Origin: Shimazuella soli
Lineage (GTDB): Bacteria > Bacillota > Bacilli > Thermoactinomycetales > Thermoactinomycetaceae
DNA length: 64,000 nucleotides
Direction: 5' to 3'
NCBI RefSeq assembly: GCF_022511585.1
Contig: NZ_JAKWBN010000003.1
Span: 1 to 64,000 of the forward strand
How positions within the stretch are numbered: position 1 is the stretch's first letter; every line of letters begins with the position of its first letter. The translations under genes and the position numbers were made by a program. The notes beneath the pieces were generated by a model. The model searched no databases. It saw nothing but the letters and a program-made list of their open reading frames with translations, and was not told the DNA's origin. Of the stretch, positions 1-7,930 are shown one piece after another.

Positions 1-65
1 TCCACTCCTTTCAAATATTCACTTACTACCTTCATTTTGAACGTTGCCTCATATGTTTTCTTCAT
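1..65 (-). CDS. IS3-family transposase OrfA, N-terminal fragment
   Basis: Only the first 21 codons are inside the window. They read MKKTYEATFKMKVVSEYLKG, the usual start of the helix-turn-helix OrfA protein of IS3-type elements (pattern K-x-Y-x-x-x-F-K-x-K-V-V). OrfA binds the element ends, and a frameshifted OrfAB normally makes the DDE transposase. Whether the element is complete cannot be judged because the rest lies outside the window. Confidence 0.65.
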   Translation of the reverse strand, partial: MKKTYEATFKMKVVSEYLKGV

Positions 66-120
66 GAAAAATGCACCCCTTTGAAGTTAGATTTGTTGGT
101 CTAACTTTTGGGGTGCACAT
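1..120 (-). mobile_element. End of an IS3-family insertion sequence (runs off the left edge)
   Basis: The sequence begins inside an insertion sequence. A transposase reading frame starts at 65 and leaves the window. Just upstream is a terminal inverted-repeat structure at 72-117: TGCACCCC (72-79) pairs with GGGGTGCA (110-117), and AAGTTAGA (84-91) with TCTAACTT (100-107). IS3-type ends commonly begin with such TGT(G)CACCCC sequences. The exact outer end and any target duplication cannot be fixed without the other end. Confidence 0.65.
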
Positions 121-183
121 CATTTCAAGGAAGAAAAATGGGTTTTTGTTTATTATTGGATTGTCATTTGGATGGAACAAAAC

Positions 184-780
184 CTATACTTCTCTTCTAC
201 CTTCCAACGCTTTCGTTAAAGTAACCTCATCTGCGTATTCCAAATCACCACCAACTGGCAGACCATGTGCTATACGGGTAACCTTGATTCCAAATGGCTT
301 GACGAGGCGAGATAAATACATCGCTGTCGCCTCTCCTTCCATATTGGGGTTGGTCGCTAAGATGAGTTCTTTTACTTTCTCATCTGACAAACGTTCTAAA
401 AGAGCAGGAATTTTAAGCTGTTCAGGTCCTATTCCTTCGATAGGAGAGATAGCACCACCTAAAACATGATACATACCATTAAACTCTTTGGTTCTCTCCA
501 TCGCTATCAAATCTTTTGTCTCTTGAATTACACAGATAACGGAGTGATCTCTGCTTTTATCTTGGCAGATAGGACATATATCTTGATCAGATATGTTCTG
601 ACAAACTGTGCAGACTTTCAAGTCACGCTTCACTTGAATTAATGCTTGGGCAAAATCCGCAACATCTTCATCGTCCATTTTTAAAATAGTAAAGGCTAAT
701 CTCTGTGCCGTTTTAGCACCAATTCCCGGTAATCGTTGAAATCCATCGATAAGGTTAACTATAGGCTCAGGTAAATACAA
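184..780 (-). CDS. recR: Recombination mediator RecR
   Basis: RecR works with RecF and RecO to load RecA on gapped single-stranded DNA. The 198-residue protein has the family layout: a helix-hairpin-helix near residues 10-30 ([14 protein letters not shown]), a four-cysteine zinc finger at 57/60/69/72 (CTVC, CPIC), and a Toprim domain from about 80 to 175. The start is TTG, preceded by AGGTG. It is the last gene of the dnaX-ybaB-recR unit, with 14 bp to ybaB, as in Bacillus. The IS3 end lies about 60 bp beyond its stop. Confidence 0.97.
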   Translation of the reverse strand: MYLPEPIVNLIDGFQRLPGIGAKTAQRLAFTILKMDDEDVADFAQALIQVKRDLKVCTVCQNISDQDICPICQDKSRDHSVICVIQETKDLIAMERTKEFNGMYHVLGGAISPIEGIGPEQLKIPALLERLSDEKVKELILATNPNMEGEATAMYLSRLVKPFGIKVTRIAHGLPVGGDLEYADEVTLTKALEGRREV

Positions 781-794
781 CCGTATTCACCTGC

Positions 795-1106
795 CTAAAA
801 AAGCCCTGGAATATTTAATCCGCCAGTAAGCTTACCTAGGTCTTTAGAAGTTGCATCATCTACTTGTTTTTGTGCTTCATTCAATGCAGCGATAATTAAA
901 TCTTGTAACATCTCCACATCATCTGGATCTACTACATCAGGTTGGATATTCAAACCGACTACTTGTTTTTTACCGTTTACAGTGACTTTTACTACTCCGC
1001 CGCCAGCTGTCCCTTCAAACTCTTTTGCTTCCAATTCTTGCTGTGCTTTCATCAATTGATCTTGCATTTTTTTCATTTGTTTCATCATTTGATTCATTTG
1101 CTTCAT
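795..1106 (-). CDS. ybaB: Nucleoid-associated protein, YbaB/EbfC family
   Basis: This 103-residue protein is the homologue of B. subtilis YaaK. It starts with the methionine- and lysine-rich coiled helix typical of the family, followed by a compact core containing [13 protein letters not shown]. Members form dimers that bind DNA and are nearly always encoded between dnaX and recR, as here. A direct role in DNA repair or replication is inferred from this context. The AGAGGAT ribosome site precedes the ATG. Confidence 0.95.
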   Translation of the reverse strand: MKQMNQMMKQMKKMQDQLMKAQQELEAKEFEGTAGGGVVKVTVNGKKQVVGLNIQPDVVDPDDVEMLQDLIIAALNEAQKQVDDATSKDLGKLTGGLNIPGLF

Positions 1107-1127
1107 ACGATCTTATCCTCTCAACAT

Positions 1128-2738
1128 TTATTTTTCTATTGTAACCAATTCTTCACCGAAAAGCGAAATAGCTTTCTTTACTATATCATCATCTGAATCC
1201 TTTGCTTCAGCTGAAGTCGCAATGGAAATCTCATCTTTCCCTCTTTGTCTTTCCCATTCCTCTCGGGTCCAAGCCTTTAATTCATAGGTTTTATGTAAAG
1301 CCTTTTCCAGTTCCTGTTCGATGAGCTTTTTATTTTCTGGTTTTAAAACAGTATCTCGATGGAAAGCACCTTTCATTGCAATAGTGACGGCATAGTCCGA
1401 TGTTTCCACAATTTCACCATCAGCTAACCATGCATGAAGCGTCACGCGTTGCTGTTTAATAGAATGCAAAATATCCGGCCATATACGGCTGATCGATGGA
1501 TCAATGGACGAATTTCTTGAACCTTGATTAGGATTTGTTGTTTTAGCAGGTGCTTTTTGAACCTTAGACACCAATTCCCTTTTTTCCGCCACTTGCTCTA
1601 CTGGTGCTACTTTTTCCACCACCTGCGGGGGTTGTTCATAAAAAGAGTCCATCACTTCTTGTTGTTTAGAAATAGAAGTACTTGTTTGTTTCAATATAAA
1701 AAGTTCTAATAATATTTGTGGATGATTTACCCATTTTAATTGCTGTTCTATTAATACCAATTGTTCAATCCAATACATCAGCTCTTCAGATCGATATCCA
1801 GATGACTGATTTTTAATTGTTTCCGAAATACTCGCTTTTTCCACAGCTGTTTTAGCTAACAAAAGATCTCTTATAATAAGTAATAAATCCCGTACAACTT
1901 GATCAATTTCTATGCCATAGACAATAAATTCATCTAATTGGTTTAACGCCGCGGATCGATCTTTTTCATGTAAATAAGTCAACAGTTGGAGAAGAGAATG
2001 TTCAGAAACACCGCCGACAATGGAAAGAACAACTTCTTCAGTCAAAGTCTTCCCTGAAAAAGAGATTGCTTGATCCAATAAACTTAAGGCATCCCTTAGT
2101 CCTCCATCTGCAACACGTGCAATCTGCTCCAATGCAGCCACATCAGCAGAGATGCCTTCTTGATCCACAACATGCTGTAGCCTCTGTACCACACAGTGGT
2201 GAGGAATACGCCGAAAAGGGAACCGTTGGCACCTTGAGATTATCGTTGCTGGTAGTTTGTGTGGTTCTGTAGTTGCGAGAATAAATATAACATGTGAAGG
2301 TGGTTCTTCCAGAGTTTTCAGTAAGGCGTTAAATGCTTCAGTCGTCAACATATGAACTTCATCAATAATATATACTTTGTATCGTACTTCTGTTGGTGCG
2401 TATTTAACTTTGTCGCGAAGATCACGAATCTCGTCTACACCACGATTTGAAGCTGCATCAATTTCAATAACGTCTAATAAAGACCCCTCTGTGATAGCTC
2501 TGCACGATTCGCACTCGTTACATGGTTCTGCTGCGGGACCATGTAAACAGTTGACTGCTTTGGCAAATATCTTAGCTGCACTAGTTTTCCCTGTGCCTCT
2601 TGGACCACTGAACAAGTAAGCATGTGAAATCTGCCCCCCAGTTAGTGAGTTTGCTAAGGTAGTAGTGACATGTTCCTGCCCAACCAAGTCGCGAAAATGC
2701 TGCGGTCTCCAAACCCGATATAATGCTCGATAGGACAT
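1128..2738 (-). CDS. dnaX: DNA polymerase III subunit gamma/tau
   Basis: This is the clamp-loader ATPase that couples the replicative polymerase to the sliding clamp. Of 536 residues, the N-terminal AAA+ part has Walker A GPRGTGKT (45-52), a zinc module with Cys64/73/76/79, Walker B DEVH (126-129) and the SRC motif (in ISRCQRF) after ATTEPHK. The C-terminal third is variable and polar, the tau-like region that contacts polymerase and helicase. It heads the dnaX-ybaB-recR unit and is transcribed away from the origin. Confidence 0.97.
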   Translation of the reverse strand: MSYRALYRVWRPQHFRDLVGQEHVTTTLANSLTGGQISHAYLFSGPRGTGKTSAAKIFAKAVNCLHGPAAEPCNECESCRAITEGSLLDVIEIDAASNRGVDEIRDLRDKVKYAPTEVRYKVYIIDEVHMLTTEAFNALLKTLEEPPSHVIFILATTEPHKLPATIISRCQRFPFRRIPHHCVVQRLQHVVDQEGISADVAALEQIARVADGGLRDALSLLDQAISFSGKTLTEEVVLSIVGGVSEHSLLQLLTYLHEKDRSAALNQLDEFIVYGIEIDQVVRDLLLIIRDLLLAKTAVEKASISETIKNQSSGYRSEELMYWIEQLVLIEQQLKWVNHPQILLELFILKQTSTSISKQQEVMDSFYEQPPQVVEKVAPVEQVAEKRELVSKVQKAPAKTTNPNQGSRNSSIDPSISRIWPDILHSIKQQRVTLHAWLADGEIVETSDYAVTIAMKGAFHRDTVLKPENKKLIEQELEKALHKTYELKAWTREEWERQRGKDEISIATSAEAKDSDDDIVKKAISLFGEELVTIEK

Positions 2739-2803
2739 AGGGAAAACACCATCCTATTTATTAAATTCAACTTTCATCATACTACATCTTGCATGCTCTT
2801 TCC

Positions 2804-2836
2804 AAAAAAACAACCCATCTCATGAAGAGAGGGTTG
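2804..2836 (-). terminator. Terminator after the sensor kinase
   Basis: A stem pairs CAACCC (2811-2816) with GGGTTG (2831-2836), with further pairing inside. On the minus strand it is followed by a run of seven T. It overlaps the last codons of the kinase gene and separates it from dnaX. Confidence 0.75.
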
Positions 2837-3986
2837 CAAGTGGCAAATAAATATAAAAGGTGGTACCTTTTTTATCGGAGCAAACCTCCATTCTGCCATT
2901 TAATTCTCTCAGGATTTGTTTACAAATAGGTAAACCGAGTCCTGTTCCATTTTCTTTCGTTGTATAAAAAGGGTCAAAAACTTTTTCCATCATACATCTT
3001 GGAATACCAGGTCCTTGATCAGCTATTTCAACCACTGCATGCTGCCCCAGCTCATCTATACGAATACAAATGGAGAGCATCCCATCACTCACCATGGCTT
3101 CAATTGCATTTTTACACAAGTTGAGAAATACCTGCTTGATTAACTCACTATCTGCTTCTATAAACAGAGCCCCTTCTACTTCTTGTTGATATTGGAGATC
3201 AATATTATGTAAAGTCGCTTCACTCTGAACAATAGGGAGAATCTCATCTATCGCTTCTTGAAGCATAATGGTAGAAGTTTGCCTGTTTACAAGCCGAGGT
3301 TTACTCAACATTAAAAACTCACTGACAAGGCTATTGATACGATTTATTTCTTTTAACATGATATCAATATAAGCATGTTCTTTTTGTTGACCGTTTTCTT
3401 TTAACTTATGACCAATTACTTGTAAAAAACCGCGTATGGAAGTTAGCGGATTTCTTATTTCATGGGCCGTTCCAGCTGCTATTTGACCTATTGTTGCCAA
3501 TCGGTTACTCAATTGCGCTTGTTTGGCGAGCGAATCAAATTCAGTCTTATTTTCCATCATAAAAAGATCCCCATTAAAATTGGATTCAACATTTTGGATT
3601 CGCCTTCTCCGAACAAGAAAAAGATGCCTGCCTTCAGCAGTTTCCCATTCGAGCTCCATTTCATTTTGCTGTGGATGTGTACTGGTAAGGAAAGAGATAA
3701 ATTGTTTGTAGTTTGGCTGTGAGGGATCAAGTTGTGTAATGACGTGGTCAATGGGACGGTATAAAACGGCATCGCGATCTAATCCAAGATATCGACTTGA
3801 AATGTTATTCAACTCAACAATAGAGCCTCGCTGATCAACTAACCAGATTCCAATTTGCAATTGTGAAAAAAGGTCTGTCATATGCTCGTAGTGTGGAATA
3901 GGATAAGAATGTACCGCCGAATAAGAAGGATTATCTTCGGATCTCCTAACGATACTAGCGTCTGCATGGATCATTGATTCCACCAC
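2820..3986 (-). CDS. PAS-domain sensor histidine kinase (sporulation-kinase type)
   Basis: A cytoplasmic histidine kinase of 388 residues. A PAS domain lies at about 35-140. The dimerization/phospho-acceptor helix is at 160-220 with the acceptor His175 in GTAHEIRNPLTSIRGF, and the ATPase domain at 265-385 shows the N box (NLCKNAIEAM), G1 (DQGPGIP) and G2 (GTGLGLPI). There are no membrane segments. No response regulator is adjacent, so it is an orphan. Orphan PAS kinases with this H-box in Bacillales usually feed the Spo0 phosphorelay (KinA/KinE type); that role is inferred. The start is GTG. Confidence 0.9.
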   Translation of the reverse strand: MVESMIHADASIVRRSEDNPSYSAVHSYPIPHYEHMTDLFSQLQIGIWLVDQRGSIVELNNISSRYLGLDRDAVLYRPIDHVITQLDPSQPNYKQFISFLTSTHPQQNEMELEWETAEGRHLFLVRRRRIQNVESNFNGDLFMMENKTEFDSLAKQAQLSNRLATIGQIAAGTAHEIRNPLTSIRGFLQVIGHKLKENGQQKEHAYIDIMLKEINRINSLVSEFLMLSKPRLVNRQTSTIMLQEAIDEILPIVQSEATLHNIDLQYQQEVEGALFIEADSELIKQVFLNLCKNAIEAMVSDGMLSICIRIDELGQHAVVEIADQGPGIPRCMMEKVFDPFYTTKENGTGLGLPICKQILRELNGRMEVCSDKKGTTFYIYLPLATLSS

Positions 3987-4162
3987 ACTATCACTTCCCT
4001 TGAAACCATACGAACAACCACCAGTCCAAAAAAGAAATTATTTATCATCCTGCATACAAATCAACATTACAAAGGTGCAGATAGTGCCAAGTTACTATTA
4101 TTTAGATTCTCTTTTTTTGCCTTTCTTCCTTCTTTTTTGTATATATTTTCCATTAATAAATG

Positions 4163-4206
4163 AGAAAAAACCAGCTAGTGATCTATCCACTAGACTGGTT
4201 TTTCTA
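4163..4206. terminator. Bidirectional terminator downstream of the SRP RNA
   Basis: AAAAAACCAG and CTAGTG on one side pair with CACTAG and CTGGTTTTT on the other around a short loop. A T-run follows on the minus strand, consistent with ending the SRP RNA transcript. The rest of 3987-4244 holds no gene that I can support. Confidence 0.8.
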
Positions 4207-4244
4207 CACATCTATATTGACAAAATCCCTTTTTTCTTATGTAA

Positions 4245-4512
4245 ACCGCGCACCTATCTTTGACTTATCTGTCCAAGCGGTAACTTCCCTTTCAGCTCAA
4301 ATCAGGCAACCCTACGGCACACGAATGGTCAACCTTAGTGCTGCTTCCGTCAGGACCTGACACGGTTCAGAAGTACTCGTTGCGCAGGACCCAATCGTCA
4401 ACACTGTCCAGAAAGGCCAAGCCTCACACAGAATAAGCCTCGGATAGGAATTCAACCCCGCTAAGGCGGATTGCGAGTTACAGGGCACCGCCACCTCCCC
4501 ATCTAGCACGGC
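4245..4512 (-). ncRNA. ffs: Signal recognition particle RNA (large Bacillus type, scRNA)
   Basis: On the minus strand the sequence contains the conserved SRP apical domain: GTCAGGTCCTGACGGAAGCA and TGTTGACGATTGGGTCCTGC, plus the GAGGTGGCGGTGCCCTGTAA Alu-domain part near the 5' end. The 5' GCCGTGC pairs with the 3' GGTGCGCGGT, closing a molecule of about 268 nt, which matches the large Bacillus scRNA rather than the 114-nt enterobacterial form. Its place upstream of dnaX matches Bacillus. A promoter with -10 TAAGAT lies just upstream. Exact ends are estimates to within a few bases. Confidence 0.93.
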
Positions 4513-4573
4513 AAAAACTATCTTAACACAAATCGAGACAAACAACAACATCCGTTATTTGGTTGCAAATTTA

Positions 4574-4613
4574 TTGACAAATTTATTTTTATGTAATAAA
4601 TTATTTTTACGTA
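4574..4613 (+). promoter_or_regulatory. Promoter with direct-repeat operator before the HTH regulator
   Basis: TTGACA (4574-4579), a 17-bp spacer and TAAATT (4597-4602) form a sigma-A promoter. Two direct repeats TTATTTTTAYGTA (4583-4595 and 4601-4613) are 18 bp apart, one in the spacer and one starting at the -10. They are placed to repress, so autoregulation by the downstream HTH protein is a reasonable guess. Confidence 0.6.
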
Positions 4614-4644
4614 GAAGTTATGTTTTAAGAAGGTGAATTTCGAG

Positions 4645-5250
4645 ATGAAACAACCACTGCAAGAAACGTATTTGATTGAATTACCCGAGCAAGCTTCTGC
4701 CCTGATAAACCCTTTGCGAGCGGAAATTTTAGCTCAATTAAAGCAACCGAGTTCAGCAACAGAAGTAGCAAAAAAGTTAAAAGAAACCCCACAACGCATC
4801 AATTATCATCTAAAAACATTGCAAAAAGTGGGATTGGTGACCAAAGTTGGCACCCGCCAAGTAAGAAATCTGGTGGAAGTGCTCTATCAAAGTATCGCCA
4901 AAACATTTCTCTTGTCTGAGACTCTTTCGATCAGAAAAGACACCATTCAAAAAATGAAAGACCAAGGCTCTCTTTTACACCTGATACACACTTCAGAGCG
5001 CATGAGACAGGATGCACTCTTGCTAATGGAACAATCCGATCAAAATGAAGTTATACCTAGTGCTTCGCTGCAAATGCAAGTAAACCTAGCCAATGAATCC
5101 ATAAGGGAACAATTTGTGGAAGATTATGTGTCTTTGGTTAAAAATTTGGTAAAAAAATACCAGACAATAAAAGACCATACAAATCCTTATCAAGTTTTGT
5201 TATCTGTTTATCCTGATCCAGATCAAGGGAGTTGTGATGAAAATGAATAA
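4645..5250 (+). CDS. Winged-helix transcriptional regulator (ArsR/HTH_20-like)
   Basis: A DNA-binding regulator of about 201 residues. The N-terminal winged helix reads NPLRAEILAQLKQPSSATEV...INYHLKTLQKVGLVTKVG, the ArsR/GntR-like H2-H3-wing pattern. The rest is helical and probably serves dimerization or ligand sensing. The ATG at 4645 is preferred over an in-frame GTG at 4633 because AGAAGGTG sits 9 bp before it. It overlaps the next small gene, and clpP follows, so it may control this operon. No metal-binding cysteine pair of the classical ArsR type is visible. Confidence 0.8.
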   Translation: MKQPLQETYLIELPEQASALINPLRAEILAQLKQPSSATEVAKKLKETPQRINYHLKTLQKVGLVTKVGTRQVRNLVEVLYQSIAKTFLLSETLSIRKDTIQKMKDQGSLLHLIHTSERMRQDALLLMEQSDQNEVIPSASLQMQVNLANESIREQFVEDYVSLVKNLVKKYQTIKDHTNPYQVLLSVYPDPDQGSCDENE

Positions 5251-5476
5251 AAAGCGAGTTTCTTCGGAAAAGATCCAATCTACCATTGTTTGGCAAGCAA
5301 CAACACCAACAAGTACAACTGGCAACGTAGTGAAATTTCCGCAAAAACATCAAGAAGCTATCCACCAAGAATTAGCCATTCATACAGGAAATGAGGAAGT
5401 GAAACTAAAAATTATTTCTTCTGGATTTGGCAGGACACAAAACTACTCTACTGCCCGTATGCAACTTGCTGCATAA
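5237..5476 (+). CDS. Small uncharacterised protein coupled to the regulator
   Basis: I do not recognise this 79-residue protein. Its ATG lies inside the end of the regulator gene (14-bp overlap) and follows AAGGGA by six bases, so translation is probably coupled. The middle has VVKFPQKHQEAIHQELAIHT and the tail FGRTQNYSTARMQLAA. There is no signal peptide or membrane segment. clpP starts 30 bp later. A role as an adaptor or substrate of that ClpP is only a guess from position. Confidence 0.65.
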   Translation: MKMNKKRVSSEKIQSTIVWQATTPTSTTGNVVKFPQKHQEAIHQELAIHTGNEEVKLKIISSGFGRTQNYSTARMQLAA

Positions 5477-5506
5477 ACAATCAATCACGAAAGAGGAAGA
5501 TACAAC

Positions 5507-6097
5507 ATGCAAATTCCTTATATTATTGAGCAGACCAAGTATGGAGAAAGAACCTATGATATTTACTCTCGGATGCTCAAAGATCGGATTGTTTTTCTAG
5601 GATCAGCAGTTGATGATCAAGTTGCAAATGCCGTTATTGCTCAACTACTATTTCTTGCTGCTGAAGATGAGGAAAAAGATATTCAGATGTTTATCAACTC
5701 GCCGGGAGGCTCCGTAACCGCAGGTCTGGCGATTTTTGACACTATGCAATTTATCAAACCTGATGTGTCTACTATTGCTGTAGGTTTTGCAGCTTCCATG
5801 GGTGCTACGATCCTCATTGGTGGTGCAAAAGGAAAACGGATGGCCCTGCCAAATGCGGAAATATTAATCCATCAGCCGTGGGTACAGCAAATACATGGTC
5901 AAGCAAGTGATATTGAAATTCGTGCTAAAAACATGTTGAAGACGAGAAATACACTCAATAAAATCTACGCCGAACGTTGCGGGAAAACAATCGAAGAAAT
6001 TGAGCGGGACACAGACCGCGATAATTACTTGGACACAAAAGAAGCACTAGCATATGGAATAATCGATAAAGTTATCGAACGGGAAGATTTAAAATAA
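5507..6097 (+). CDS. clpP: ATP-dependent Clp protease proteolytic subunit
   Basis: A 196-residue ClpP. The serine-protease triad is visible: Ser97 in FAASMGA, His122 in ILIHQPW and Asp in the DTDRDNY stretch near 170. The handle helix and the N-terminal [20 protein letters not shown] match the family. ClpP forms a tetradecameric chamber fed by Clp/Hsp100 ATPases. In Bacillus the main clpP stands alone elsewhere, so this copy, in an operon with an HTH regulator and a small protein, may be a specialised second ClpP. That is inferred, because the rest of the genome is not visible. Confidence 0.93.
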   Translation: MQIPYIIEQTKYGERTYDIYSRMLKDRIVFLGSAVDDQVANAVIAQLLFLAAEDEEKDIQMFINSPGGSVTAGLAIFDTMQFIKPDVSTIAVGFAASMGATILIGGAKGKRMALPNAEILIHQPWVQQIHGQASDIEIRAKNMLKTRNTLNKIYAERCGKTIEEIERDTDRDNYLDTKEALAYGIIDKVIEREDLK

Positions 6098-6128
6098 TAC
6101 AGTAGTGTGAAAGTGTAACATTTGCAAT

Positions 6129-6171
6129 GAAATAAGATGATCCCCATATGAAACAGGGATCATCTTATTTC
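6129..6171. terminator. Strong bidirectional terminator after clpP
   Basis: A perfect 16-bp stem, GAAATAAGATGATCCC (6129-6144) with its complement (6156-6171), around an 11-base loop. A/T runs at the base make it usable in both directions. Confidence 0.85.
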
Positions 6172-6193
6172 ATTATCAAATCACTTCTCACGA

Positions 6194-6455
6194 TTATTTT
6201 TTTAGATTTTGTATAAGCAACTGATAGATATCCTTCTCATCTAACTTGTCATTTTCAGCAATTAGATTTTGCACCACAAGTCCATACTTAAAAACATTGA
6301 ACATTTCGCTTAATTTTTCCTCATCTGCTTCTTTTGGAATAACCCCATGTTTTTTTCCAACATTTATCCATCCTGATCCCATCTGCACCGCATTTTCATG
6401 TAAACCTTGCAATGTCTCACGAATAGATGGATTCTCCATTTTACTGAGTAAGTAA
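6194..6455 (-). pseudogene. C-terminal remnant of a helical protein cut by the tnpB element
   Basis: An open frame of 81 codons starts at ATG 6439 but stays open upstream through YLLSK right up to the element end at about 6456, and no ribosome site precedes the ATG. This looks like the C-terminal part of a gene whose 5' part was lost when the IS200/IS605-type element arrived. The remnant is all-helical (ENPSIRETLQGLHENAVQMG ... KYGLVVQNLIAENDKLDEKD), consistent with the ligand domain of a TetR-type regulator, but this is uncertain. The missing N-terminal part is not found at the other side of the element. Confidence 0.55.
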
Positions 6456-6560
6456 GTGAACCTCTCACGACTAAAGTCGCGAGCTTCGTCTACGAAGGTT
6501 GATAGTTATACTATCCTTATTCGTACAGGCGTGTCCACTTCGCCTCTAGTGTATAAGCCC
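6456..6560 (-). ncRNA. Putative omega RNA (reRNA) at the right end of the tnpB element
   Basis: TnpB systems use an RNA made from the 3' end of tnpB and the element's right end. Here the minus strand from the end of tnpB into the right end contains a pairing segment (CTTCGTAGACGAAGCTCGCGA, shortened) and a terminal hairpin GCGACTTTAGTCGTGAG before GGTTCAC. The next flanking bases, TTACTTACTCAGTAAAATGG on the minus strand (6455-6436), would serve as guide. Length and 5' end are inferred from the family. Confidence 0.45.
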
Positions 6561-7753
6561 GTAAGGGCTACAACGTTACTTTTTCGCAAGATATTTAATG
6601 CTCCATTGATATCTGCGTTAATCAACATACCTTTGGCAGTACGATACAAACCACGTTTTACACGTGCCCCACTAAAAATGTACGTTTTCGTGTTGGATGG
6701 ATCATAGGTGGGTAGTTCATCTTGATCCCAAAAACTCGCTTTGGACGTGTAGCTTTCTTCTTGTTGCACCAACGTCATCCCATATATCTGGCATAAATAT
6801 TCCAACTTCGCTTTGATCATCCCAACGGGGATATTCACGAAATTTTGGTTGTTGCGTTTGCCTAGGTTGCTTCCTTTTTGCAGGTTTTCGTTATATCCGA
6901 TGACCAGTGTACCAATACGATGTTTCAAACAATAGTTGATAATCTTGCGACAGGTCTTGCTCAGGTAATCACTCACCCGACGATTTCGTTTTGCAACCAA
7001 AGCATACTGCTGGTGCGTACACCCTTTCTGCTTTTGTTTGTCTTTGATTCGCTGCAAATGGGCATTGCGTTTGTTATACCATTGGTTGATTGCCTTTAGT
7101 CTTTTTCCATCGATCAGAAAACTTTTCCCTTTGGAGGTGACACAAGTCGCGAGATTGCAGATCCCCAAATCGATCGCAAGTGCATGGTTTATGTCGGTAT
7201 CTCTTTGAACTGCTGCGACTTCATACGTGTACTGCACTTCAAAGAACCTTGCTCGATGTTTGGGAAGAATGCGGACCTCTTTGATTTTCTTATCTGCCAA
7301 TAAGGGAGGGAGGCGAATCACCAGCGGTGGATGTTTCTTCTGATCGGAACGAGAAAAGGGCAACACAAACTGATTCCCTTTTAAACGGATGAATCCAATC
7401 ACTAAGGGATAAAACCCATCTTTCGGTAGGTATCGAGGCATTCGAATAGCTTGAAAATCGTATTTTCCTTGCTTGGCGAGTCGAATCAACCTAAAGAAAG
7501 ATTTCCATACGCCATCGACTTCTTTTAAAATCTGTTGTGACATATTGCTATTCAATCGCTTATAATTTTCACTGCCTTTCAAGAGATGGTAGTTTTTCTG
7601 GTAATTCAGGTAGTTCTTTTCCTGAAAGTAATGCTGACGAACCTGGTATAAGCCTTGATTGTACAAGTTTTTAGCAGTATGACACAATTCTTTTAAAAGA
7701 AGATATTCTTCTTTCGAAAGATGTTTGAGTTGTTGTTTGATGGTGAGATACAT
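6506..7753 (-). CDS. tnpB: RNA-guided endonuclease TnpB
   Basis: A 415-residue TnpB of the IS200/IS605 group. The RuvC-like nuclease residues are all present: Asp195 in ALAIDLGICNLAT, Glu332/333 in VQQEESYTSKASF and Asp381 in LINADINGALNI. Zinc-finger CxxC pairs seen in many TnpBs are absent between the second and third RuvC motifs, replaced by DQDELPTY...FSGARVKRGLY. This is a known sub-group. The N-terminal part carries the usual QLKHLSKEEY...AKNLYNQGLY helices. TnpB cuts DNA at the donor site using the element's RNA and so favours element retention. The gene looks full length. Confidence 0.92.
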   Translation of the reverse strand: MYLTIKQQLKHLSKEEYLLLKELCHTAKNLYNQGLYQVRQHYFQEKNYLNYQKNYHLLKGSENYKRLNSNMSQQILKEVDGVWKSFFRLIRLAKQGKYDFQAIRMPRYLPKDGFYPLVIGFIRLKGNQFVLPFSRSDQKKHPPLVIRLPPLLADKKIKEVRILPKHRARFFEVQYTYEVAAVQRDTDINHALAIDLGICNLATCVTSKGKSFLIDGKRLKAINQWYNKRNAHLQRIKDKQKQKGCTHQQYALVAKRNRRVSDYLSKTCRKIINYCLKHRIGTLVIGYNENLQKGSNLGKRNNQNFVNIPVGMIKAKLEYLCQIYGMTLVQQEESYTSKASFWDQDELPTYDPSNTKTYIFSGARVKRGLYRTAKGMLINADINGALNILRKSNVVALTGLYTRGEVDTPVRIRIV

Positions 7754-7790
7754 GAGGTTTTCACCTCTTTTCTATAGGAAGATGAAGTTT

Positions 7791-7819
7791 AATATACAAA
7801 ATATGGATGGATTTGTCAA
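7791..7819 (-). promoter_or_regulatory. Promoter of tnpB
   Basis: On the minus strand TTGACA (7819-7814), a 17-bp spacer and TATATT (7796-7791) form a near-consensus sigma-A promoter about 40 bp before the tnpB ATG. AGAGGTG gives the ribosome site. Confidence 0.7.
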
Positions 7820-7837
7820 AATAGAAAAACAAAAATC

Positions 7838-7881
7838 GTGGCGAGAACACCCACGAATGAATTCACGGGTGTTCTCGCCAC
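7838..7881 (-). terminator. Terminator downstream of the tetR-type gene
   Basis: A perfect 15-bp stem GTGGCGAGAACACCC (7838-7852) with GGGTGTTCTCGCCAC (7867-7881). The minus strand continues with GATTTTTGTTTTT, a typical factor-independent terminator for the regulator gene transcribed from 8638. Confidence 0.85.
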
Positions 7882-7930
7882 AAAAATATAAATTCCCTAC
7901 TCACAAGAAGTTAGGGTACCCATTTATTAG

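Larger units (their letters stand above)
6456..7830 (-). mobile_element. IS200/IS605-group element carrying only tnpB (IS1341 type)
   Basis: The right end is recognisable on the minus strand as a hairpin (GCGACTTTAGTCGTGAG, 6462-6479) ending in GAGGTTCAC at 6456, typical of IS605 right ends, where the guide-RNA scaffold ends and flanking DNA supplies the guide. No tnpA (Y1 transposase) is present, so it depends on a TnpA elsewhere. The left end is not clear. I place it near the tnpB promoter, and the true end may lie some tens of bases further. Confidence 0.7.

Noticed and set aside
7838-7881. Left end of the tnpB element
   Set aside because: The perfect stem followed by a T-run on the minus strand fits a terminator for the tetR-type gene; IS605 ends are shorter, imperfect hairpins. 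It cannot be fully excluded.
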